NCBI GenBank assembly: GCA_012031655.1
Contig: JAAUUD010000003.1
Location: 1-35,976, forward strand
Reading direction: 5' to 3'
DNA from: Anaerolineae bacterium
GTDB lineage: Bacteria; Chloroflexota; Anaerolineae; Aggregatilineales; J027
Length of the DNA stretch: 35,976 nt
Shown here: piece after piece, positions 19,702-30,011 of the stretch
Position numbering within the stretch: the stretch's first letter is position 1
Layout: each line of letters begins with the position of its first letter
Position numbers and translations under genes: made by a program
Notes under the pieces: generated by a model
Database searches by the model: none
Told to the model about the DNA's origin: nothing
What the model saw: only the letters and a program-made list of their open reading frames with translations

Positions 19702-19760
19702 ATTTTTTACGACGTCAACGAAGATCAAACTTCGGTGGGGTTGAGAAAACCGAGCGAAGG

Positions 19761-19860
19761 AGGAGGCGCGCACGCTGAGAGCAGCAAGCAGCTCAGGTGG
19801 TTAAGGGGGAGGGAAAGCCAGCCCCCGGTAAAGAGGACCACTGCCGTGCCCGCCGCCGCG
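19761..19860 (+). ncRNA. Structured leader element B (homologous to element A)
   Basis: Same core as A; outer stem GGCGcGCACG(19765-19774)/CGTGCcCGCC(19845-19854), inner GGGGG/CCCCC hairpin. Confidence 0.45.
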
Positions 19861-19883
19861 CGAGAAAGCTCCGCGGCGTTTTT
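19854..19883 (+). terminator. Intrinsic-terminator-like hairpin in the 16S leader
   Basis: CGCCGCG-c-GAG-AAAG-CTC-CGCGGCG followed by TTTTT. Confidence 0.6.
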
Positions 19884-19894
19884 GATGCGAGGTT

Positions 19895-19906
19895 TGCACC
19901 TTAACA
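19895..19906 (+). promoter_or_regulatory. boxA-like antitermination motif upstream of 16S
   Basis: TGCACCTTAACA, 10/12 match to the E. coli rrn boxA TGCTCTTTAACA. Confidence 0.5.
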
Positions 19907-19910
19907 GCAG

Positions 19911-19925
19911 AATAGTGGTAAACAG
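19911..19925 (+). other. 5' arm of 16S pre-rRNA processing stem
   Basis: AATAGTGGTAAACAG is perfectly complementary to CTGTTTACCACTATT at 21530-21544. Confidence 0.75.
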
Positions 19926-19991
19926 CAAGTGCGTGCAACAAAAGCAAGAACCCAGCGTGCTCAGCTCTGCGGAGTGGAGCGCGAACAAATT

Positions 19992-21485
<1,494 letters not shown>

Positions 21486-21529
21486 AAGGCTGGCTGAGCG
21501 CTCACGCGCCAGCCGCAAGCAGGCCAGGA

Positions 21530-21544
21530 CTGTTTACCACTATT
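21530..21544 (+). other. 3' arm of 16S pre-rRNA processing stem
   Basis: CTGTTTACCACTATT, 15-nt perfect complement of 19911-19925. Confidence 0.75.
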
Positions 21545-21580
21545 GTGCGGTTGAGAGGTCAACCGTGCGCCAGCTGGAGA

Positions 21581-21654
21581 GGGAATGTAGCTCAGCTGGT
21601 TAGAGCACTCGCCTGATAAGCGAGAGGTCACAGGTTCGAGTCCTGTCATTCCCA
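21581..21654 (+). tRNA. tRNA-Ile (anticodon GAT)
   Basis: GGGAATG...CTCGCCTGATAAGCGAG...GGTTCGAGTCC...CATTCCCA cloverleaf. Confidence 0.97.
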
Positions 21655-21661
21655 TGTGGGC

Positions 21662-21734
21662 GGGGACATAGCTCAGCTGGGAGAGCGCCTGCTTTGCAAG
21701 CAGGAAGTCAGGGGTTCGAGTCCCCTTGTCTCCA
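21662..21734 (+). tRNA. tRNA-Ala (anticodon TGC)
   Basis: GGGGACA...CCTGCTTTGCAAGCAGG...GGTTCGAGTCC...TGTCTCCA cloverleaf. Confidence 0.97.
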
Positions 21735-21745
21735 CAACCTGGAGG

Positions 21746-21774
21746 TTGACAGGCGGTTAGGGGTCTGGTAAGCT
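21746..21774 (+). promoter_or_regulatory. Promoter-like P3 in the tRNA-Ala/23S spacer
   Basis: TTGACA - N17 - TAAGCT. Confidence 0.45.
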
Positions 21775-21837
21775 TTCAGGTAAGCAAGACCCTATCAAGA
21801 GGAGCACGCGAATTTGGGCAGCACGGCCATAACAAGA

Positions 21838-21900
21838 CGCAGGAGCAACGGCAGCTAGGGCGGCAAGTCCTGGCCCTGTCGGATGGACAAGACTCCTGCG
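21838..21900 (+). ncRNA. Structured spacer RNA upstream of 23S
   Basis: CGCAGGAG(21838-21845)/CTCCTGCG(21893-21900) 8-bp stem enclosing AGGGC/GCCCT helix; 3' arm overlaps the terminator 5' arm by 2 nt. Confidence 0.35.
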
Positions 21901-21923
21901 ACCCGCGAGGGTCGTTTTTGTTT
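21899..21923 (+). terminator. Intrinsic-terminator-like hairpin in the spacer before 23S
   Basis: CGACCC-GCGA-GGGTCG + TTTTTGTTT (GNRA loop). Confidence 0.65.
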
Positions 21924-21945
21924 GGGGTAGCCCAGCGCGCGGCTT

Positions 21946-21957
21946 CGCACCTTACCA
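21946..21957 (+). promoter_or_regulatory. boxA-like motif upstream of 23S
   Basis: CGCACCTTACCA; shares GCACCTTA with the leader boxA-like motif at 19896-19903. Confidence 0.4.
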
Positions 21958-21958
21958 A

Positions 21959-21970
21959 GTGAATAAGCTG
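21959..21970 (+). other. 5' arm of 23S pre-rRNA processing stem
   Basis: GTGAATAAGCTG, perfect complement of CAGCTTATTCAC near 24879-24890. Confidence 0.7.
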
Positions 21971-22028
21971 TAACAGATGCAGCAAGGCACGTAGAAGTTC
22001 AATTTCTCCGTACTCAGCCTGAAGTGAG

Positions 22029-24853
<2,825 letters not shown>

Positions 24854-24917
24854 CTCTACGGTCGCCTGCAGCCTATCACAGCTTATTCACCCCCCCCACA
24901 CCGCGTGGGGCAGCGGT

Positions 24918-25037
24918 TTGTTGGTGGCTCCCGCGCTGGGGGTACACCTGGTCCCTTCCCGAACCCAGTCGTTAAGTCCAGCAGCGCCAATGGTACTTGG
25001 GGAGCCATCCCCTGGGAGAGTAGGCCGCCGCCAACAA
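24918..25037 (+). rRNA. 5S ribosomal RNA (ends approximate)
   Basis: TTGGTGGCTCCCGCGCTGGGGGTACACCTGGTCCCTTCCCGAACCCAG...GGGAGAGTAGGCCGCCGCCAA; flanked by an extended GTGGGG.../...CCCCAC stem. Confidence 0.93.
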
Positions 25038-25142
25038 ACCCCCGCCCCACGCCACACTCCCCACACTTTTCCACCATCCCTCAAAAATTTTATCCCTATA
25101 TCCCCTTTTTCAAATTGCCCTGAATATGGCTATAATTCAGGC

Positions 25143-25802
25143 ATGACACTTCTCGATGGCATCACACACATCATATTTGATCTGGACGGTCTGCTCGTTG
25201 ACACCGAGCCGCTCTGGCAGGCTGGCGAAAGTGCCATCCTGGCGCGCTATGGAACCGCCTGGGACCCGGAAATAGCGAAAACACACATTGGCCGCCGCCT
25301 GGACGAGGCTGCTGCTGCCATGATTGCTGGCTATGGATTGCCCTTAGCGGCTGCCGTGCTGGAAGCGGAAATTCTGGAAGACGTCGTTGCCCGTACTGCG
25401 CATGAATTGGTGGCCATGCCCGGCGCCGACGAACTGGTGCGGCGTGCTTATTCTGCGGGCTATCCGCTGGCGATTGCCAGTAGCTCCCCCCGCTATTACA
25501 TTGAAGCCGTGGTGCAGCAAAGTGGCTGGGCTGGCCTGATTACCCACATCGCCAGCGCCTATGAAGCACCACAGGGCAAGCCTGCGCCAGACGTTTATCT
25601 GGATGCAATTGCTCGGCTGGAAACCACCGCCGCGCGTTGCATCGCATTCGAAGACAGCCCCACGGGTGCTCGGGCGGCGCAGGCCGCTGGGTTACGTACC
25701 GTTGCTGTTCCAGGGCATGGCTTTACCCCGCAGGATTACCTGGGCATTGTGGACCATGTTCTGCCCTCATTGCTGGAAATCCTCCCCCTCATTAAAACCT
25801 AA
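25143..25802 (+). CDS. HAD-superfamily hydrolase (beta-phosphoglucomutase / 2-deoxyglucose-6-phosphatase-like)
   Basis: HIIFDLDGLLVDTEPLW, PLAIASSSP, GKPAPDVYLDAIARL, IAFEDSPTGARAAQAAGLRTVAVP. Confidence 0.93.
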   Translation: MTLLDGITHIIFDLDGLLVDTEPLWQAGESAILARYGTAWDPEIAKTHIGRRLDEAAAAMIAGYGLPLAAAVLEAEILEDVVARTAHELVAMPGADELVRRAYSAGYPLAIASSSPRYYIEAVVQQSGWAGLITHIASAYEAPQGKPAPDVYLDAIARLETTAARCIAFEDSPTGARAAQAAGLRTVAVPGHGFTPQDYLGIVDHVLPSLLEILPLIKT

Positions 25803-25838
25803 TTTGTTCCTCTCTGGCCTATTGAGTAGACTAGGACT

Positions 25839-26072
25839 ATGAATATCCAGCCTACAGATACCTTCTCGACACAGCTGGAAGTTTGCTACGAAGTTCTTCT
25901 GTTCCTGTCCACGCGCATGCAACGCCTGGCACCGGGGGAAATTCTGGAGTTTATTAGCTGCGACCCGGATGCACCCCGTGCTGTCGAAGAGTGGACTGCG
26001 TTACGCAGCTACGAACTTCTTGCTGTTGAAGCCCTGGAAGATGGTCAAACTCGTTTTCTGATTCGGAGATAA
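25839..26072 (+). CDS. Small hypothetical protein (77 aa)
   Basis: ORF immediately upstream of and co-directional with the lipoprotein gene; coding-like composition. Confidence 0.5.
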   Translation: MNIQPTDTFSTQLEVCYEVLLFLSTRMQRLAPGEILEFISCDPDAPRAVEEWTALRSYELLAVEALEDGQTRFLIRR

Positions 26073-26075
26073 CCG

Positions 26076-28505
26076 ATGAGCCCCAAAAGATGGTTGCTGA
26101 TCATCGCCCTGGCCCTGATGGCGGGCCTGCTGGTTGCTTGCAATGGCGATGATGACGCGGATTCAACCGCCCAGGACGTTAGCTCCGCGCCAGAAACCAC
26201 GGCGGAGGCAGCCCCGGAAACAGAAGTCGCCCAGGCCCCCACAGAAACGGTAGAAGTAACCGAGGAAGCGGTTCCAACGGTCACGCCGCAACGCAATGCC
26301 CCGCTACTCACCGCCACAGCCATCCTGTTGCAAGCGACAGAGATGCGCCTGAGTGCCATCCAGGCGACTGGCGAAGCTCGGTCTGCGTCCACGGGAACCG
26401 CGATTGTTGAAAACGCCCTGGGGACAGCCACAGCAGCCGGCACCGAAGCCCCCACAGCGACCGAAGTAGCCCAGCAACCAACGGCATCGCCAACCCGCAA
26501 TCGGCAGAACAACTTGCTCCTGACTGCGACTGCCCTCCTGGCCGATCAAACGGCCACTGCCGCCGCACCCACGCAGGTTCCCATGGCAACTGCCACCCCA
26601 ACGGAGGCTCAACCGACCGCAACAGAAGTGCTCCCCTCCAGTACACCTAGCGCCAGCCCCACCGTAACCCGAACGAATACTCCAACTGCTGTGGCAACCG
26701 CTACCGTGACGCCTACCGAAGTAGCGCCCGACCTGGAAGCTACGATAAGCGCTGCCGTTGCGGGCACGCTCACGGCTTTGCCGCCTGGTGTCAGCTTGAC
26801 CGAAGGAGCTTCTTTTGCCTTGCAGGTGGCGCCAGAGGTGGGCCTGAGCTTTATGGCCCCCGAGGATTGGCAAGCCGTGCTGGAGGGGCGTACTGCCTTG
26901 CTCCAATCGCCGGACCGGACCAGCGGCTTAATCATCCAGCGGGGAAGCCGGGTGTTCCTGGTGAGCCTGGGCTTGCTAGGCCAGGCTGAAGACCTGGAAA
27001 GTGCCCTGGCGGATGTTTCTTTGAGTGACCAGGCCCCGCAAATCCAGAATGTAAATCCCTTACCGGTGGATGTGCTGGGCGTACCCACCCTGGAGCTGCG
27101 CGCGCAGGATGTATCCTCCGTCACGCTGGCCTATTTGCTCACCCTGGCCGAGGATGATTATGCGCTGGTGGTGGCCTATGCACCGCTGGCACAAGCGCAG
27201 GTCTTCGAGCAGACCGTTTTGCGCCCGGTGCTCTTCTCGCTGGATGATGCGACGGGCGCCAGCGCCGTGGCTACCCCGACGGCCACCGAGGCTGCGGGTG
27301 CTTCTACAGCGACCACGCTCCCGGCGAGTGCCACGCCGCTCCCCACTAGCGCCATAGTCACGCCACTGCCCCAGGTCAGCCCAACAGAGGCCGCCACAGA
27401 GACGCCAGCGACGCTCCCTGCACCCCCCACCGAGATGGGGCAGGCCACGCCGCAGCCAGGCTTCCAGAACTTTAGCAGCCTCTCGCTACGGATCAACTTC
27501 CAATATCCCAGCAATAGCACCCTGGAGCAAGATGGGCCGATTGTCGTGGTGACTTCCGAAGAAAACCAGCAGGCGCGGGTGGTTTTCATCCGCTTGACGC
27601 CGCAGGAATTTGTGGAGGTTGACCTGTTTACGGATGCTTCGGACCCGCAGTTGGCGCTCGAAGGTCTGGTCGAAGAAGCGCTGGATCAGGAATTCTCGGT
27701 TGAGGACGTGGAGCTTTTCGGCTTTACCACCTACCGAGCCGAGCTGGGCTTCCTCCCCGAACTCTATGCAGCCTACTACCTGGTAGACCTGGGTTCGGAA
27801 TGGCTGTACATCTTGGCGGTGGCGCCGCAACAGGCCGTTGATTTCAAAGAAACCTTTGTTGATCCCATCCTGGGGAGCCTGGCCATCACGCCGCCCCTGG
27901 ATGCCATCGCAACAGAAGCGGTGGAGTTCCCCAGCCGCTACACCAGCCCAACAACTGGCATATCGGTCCCCGTGTTCGAAGATACAGTCGCTACAGAGGG
28001 TGAAACCAGCTTTAGCCTGGCCTTTACGGAAAGGGTTGTGGTGACGCTTCAGCGCGGCACGCCTCAGGACTTACTGGCGCGCGGGGTCATCACCAACGAT
28101 ATTGGCCTGATTGCCGCCGTTCGTAGCATCGCAGAACGCTTTGGGGTGCAGGATGTAACTGTGGAGCCAGACCGCAACCTGCCTTATTCTCGGGCGGCCT
28201 ATGTGGAGTTCGAGGTCGAGGGTGTGGGCTACCACTTTAGCGCGGCTGTGGTGGATGAGGTCGAGAACGAGTGGCTGGTGGTGGAGGTCAGCGGCCCTGC
28301 TGAGGTCTTTGCAAGCTTTGTCGCCACGACCCTGAACAGCTTTTTGCAGCAGGTCCAGCTGGAAGAAGGCTTTGTGGCGCCTAGCGGAGCCAGCACACCG
28401 GCTCAACCGACCACTGGCAGCGCTACACCCACGCTGCAACCCACCTACACGCTGCAACCCACCTACACGCCGCTGCCCACCTATACCCAACCCGCCAATC
28501 CTTAA
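26076..28505 (+). CDS. Large secreted lipoprotein with Thr/Ala/Pro-rich linkers and three related globular domains
   Basis: ORF 809 aa; lipobox-like signal LALMAGLLVACNGDDD; low-complexity linkers; three segments ending with similar motifs (YALVVAYAPLAQAQVFEQTVLRPVLFSL / WLYILAVAPQQAVDFKETFVDPILGSL / WLVVEVSGPAEVFASFVATTLNSFL). Confidence 0.85.
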   Translation: MSPKRWLLIIALALMAGLLVACNGDDDADSTAQDVSSAPETTAEAAPETEVAQAPTETVEVTEEAVPTVTPQRNAPLLTATAILLQATEMRLSAIQATGEARSASTGTAIVENALGTATAAGTEAPTATEVAQQPTASPTRNRQNNLLLTATALLADQTATAAAPTQVPMATATPTEAQPTATEVLPSSTPSASPTVTRTNTPTAVATATVTPTEVAPDLEATISAAVAGTLTALPPGVSLTEGASFALQVAPEVGLSFMAPEDWQAVLEGRTALLQSPDRTSGLIIQRGSRVFLVSLGLLGQAEDLESALADVSLSDQAPQIQNVNPLPVDVLGVPTLELRAQDVSSVTLAYLLTLAEDDYALVVAYAPLAQAQVFEQTVLRPVLFSLDDATGASAVATPTATEAAGASTATTLPASATPLPTSAIVTPLPQVSPTEAATETPATLPAPPTEMGQATPQPGFQNFSSLSLRINFQYPSNSTLEQDGPIVVVTSEENQQARVVFIRLTPQEFVEVDLFTDASDPQLALEGLVEEALDQEFSVEDVELFGFTTYRAELGFLPELYAAYYLVDLGSEWLYILAVAPQQAVDFKETFVDPILGSLAITPPLDAIATEAVEFPSRYTSPTTGISVPVFEDTVATEGETSFSLAFTERVVVTLQRGTPQDLLARGVITNDIGLIAAVRSIAERFGVQDVTVEPDRNLPYSRAAYVEFEVEGVGYHFSAAVVDEVENEWLVVEVSGPAEVFASFVATTLNSFLQQVQLEEGFVAPSGASTPAQPTTGSATPTLQPTYTLQPTYTPLPTYTQPANP
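28431..28484 (+). repeat. Short in-frame tandem repeat, 3 x 18 bp
   Basis: acgctgcaacccacctac x2 (28431-28448, 28449-28466) + degenerate acgccgctgcccacctat; encodes TLQPTYTLQPTYTPLPTY. Confidence 0.85.
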
Positions 28506-28520
28506 CGCGCAGATTGGGTG

Positions 28521-29453
28521 CTAATCTCCGAAAAGCCCGCCAGGTGCACTGGCGGGTTTTCTTTTGCGCCAACGCCCTAGGCCGGGTTTGTAATTCACGG
28601 CAAAGACCCCGCCCAGGATGAGCGCAGCCCCGGCCAGCAACGAAGCATCCACCGTCTCATTGAGGAAAATCGCCCCCAGCGCAATGCCTACAGGTGGAAA
28701 GACGTAGGTCACTACCGAGGCGCGTGTGCCCCATTGGTCCAGCAGGTAGTAGAACAGGAAGTAGGCCGCCACCGTGTTTATGACTGCCAACGTGATCACC
28801 GCCGCCAAAATGTCTGTGCTAAAGCGGCTTGCCGAGGGGAGGGGGGCGCTCACCAGGGTTAAGGGGATGATCATCACGCTAGCGGCCAGCAAGGTTGTCC
28901 CCGCAATGGTGATGGACTCGATGTGGCGCAACCGGGCACGGATGAACACCAACGCAATCCCATAACTCAGGGAGGCCCCCAGCATCATGACCTGACCGGC
29001 GAGCGGGCTGGCCCCAGCCGTCTGCAAACCGCGCCACGTTAGCATGATGATGCCCCCATAGCCAATCATCAGGCCCAGCAGGCGCGTCAGGTTTAGCCGT
29101 TCATCCTTCAGGAAGAAGTGCGCGATCACCAGGCTGAACAACGGCACCGTCGAATTTAGGATCGTAGCCAGGCTGCTGTCGATGCTCTCTTCGGCGCGGG
29201 CGATCAAGCTAAAGGGCAGGGCAACGTTCAAGAACCCGGCAATGGCGACCCCGCCCACATCGCTCCAGCGGAGCTTCGCCAGGCGGTGTGTTGCCTGCAA
29301 ATAGGCGATCATCAAGGCTGCGGCCAACCCAACCCGCAACGAAACCAGCGGCAGAGGCCCCAGCGCTTCTACCACGATTTTGATGAGCAAAAATGAAGAC
29401 CCCCAGATCAGGCCCAGGGACCAGAAGGCAAGCCACTGCTTCATCGGCGGCAT
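28521..29453 (-). CDS. EamA/DMT family transporter
   Basis: ORF 310 aa, 10 hydrophobic segments; WGSSFLLIKIVVEALGPLPLVSLRVGLAAAL, second-half VTYVFPPVGIALGAIFLNETVDASLLAGAALILGGV. Confidence 0.93.
   Translation of the reverse strand: MPPMKQWLAFWSLGLIWGSSFLLIKIVVEALGPLPLVSLRVGLAAALMIAYLQATHRLAKLRWSDVGGVAIAGFLNVALPFSLIARAEESIDSSLATILNSTVPLFSLVIAHFFLKDERLNLTRLLGLMIGYGGIIMLTWRGLQTAGASPLAGQVMMLGASLSYGIALVFIRARLRHIESITIAGTTLLAASVMIIPLTLVSAPLPSASRFSTDILAAVITLAVINTVAAYFLFYYLLDQWGTRASVVTYVFPPVGIALGAIFLNETVDASLLAGAALILGGVFAVNYKPGLGRWRKRKPASAPGGLFGD
28535..28565 (+). terminator. Intrinsic terminator of lipoprotein gene, inside the 3' end of the convergent EamA gene
   Basis: CCCGCCA-ggtgcac-TGGCGGG followed by TTTTCTTTT. 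Confidence 0.8.
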
Positions 29454-29486
29454 ATCCTTACTTCAACTTCGTGCGCAGAAATGCGA

Positions 29487-29514
29487 AACCGATGGCTAGG
29501 TGCAGCCATCGGTT
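29487..29514 (-). terminator. Hairpin downstream of the STAS gene (weak intrinsic-terminator candidate)
   Basis: AACCGATGGCT/AGCCATCGGTT perfect 11-bp stem, 6-nt loop; only a short T run follows on the minus strand. Confidence 0.5.
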
Positions 29515-29560
29515 GAGGGAACAAGGGGGCGTTTTGCCCGGCGCCAGGAAAACGCGCGGC

Positions 29561-29905
29561 CTACTCAGCGATCTTGGCGCGCGCTTCTTCCTCGTTATCA
29601 ACCAGGATAATCCGTTCGGTCAGGCCCACCATGCTAAAGAGCTTTTTGTAATGAGAAGAAAGGCCATAGGCAAACACCTTCCGCCCGGCCTGGGTAGCGT
29701 CTTCGACCAGGCTAATGATCAGACCGATCCCGGCACTGTTGAGGTAATCACTGTTATCAAAGTTCAGGGATAGCAGCTCCACCTTTTCGGCAGCCAGGGC
29801 ATTATATGCGGTATAGGCAGTCTCGCGGGTCTGAGCCGTCACATCGCGTGGGAAGTCCAGAAACCCCATGCGCCCTTCTTTGCGATGTTGCACTTCCTTC
29901 GCCAT
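29561..29905 (-). CDS. STAS-domain anti-sigma factor antagonist (RsbV/SpoIIAA-like)
   Basis: KVELLSLNFDNSDYLNSAGIGLIISLVEDATQAGRKVFAYGLSSHYKKLFSMVGLTERIILVDNEEEA. Confidence 0.9.
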   Translation of the reverse strand: MAKEVQHRKEGRMGFLDFPRDVTAQTRETAYTAYNALAAEKVELLSLNFDNSDYLNSAGIGLIISLVEDATQAGRKVFAYGLSSHYKKLFSMVGLTERIILVDNEEEARAKIAE

Positions 29906-30011
29906 AACTTGCTCTCCTCATCTGATCTTACCCAGATCAGCCCGATTGTTGGTTCCCGAAGCGCCGCTTGATGGCAACCCGGGCCAGGCGTGTATAAAAA
30001 TTAACCTGCCC

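Noticed and set aside
24918-25142. N-terminal extension of HAD ORF 24918..25802
   Set aside because: It begins inside the 5S rRNA; the conserved HAD start is ATG 25143.
26160-26760. Thr/Ala-rich repetitive region as a mobile element or CRISPR-like repeat
   Set aside because: Low-complexity protein-coding linker; no regular repeat-spacer pattern or terminal inverted repeats.
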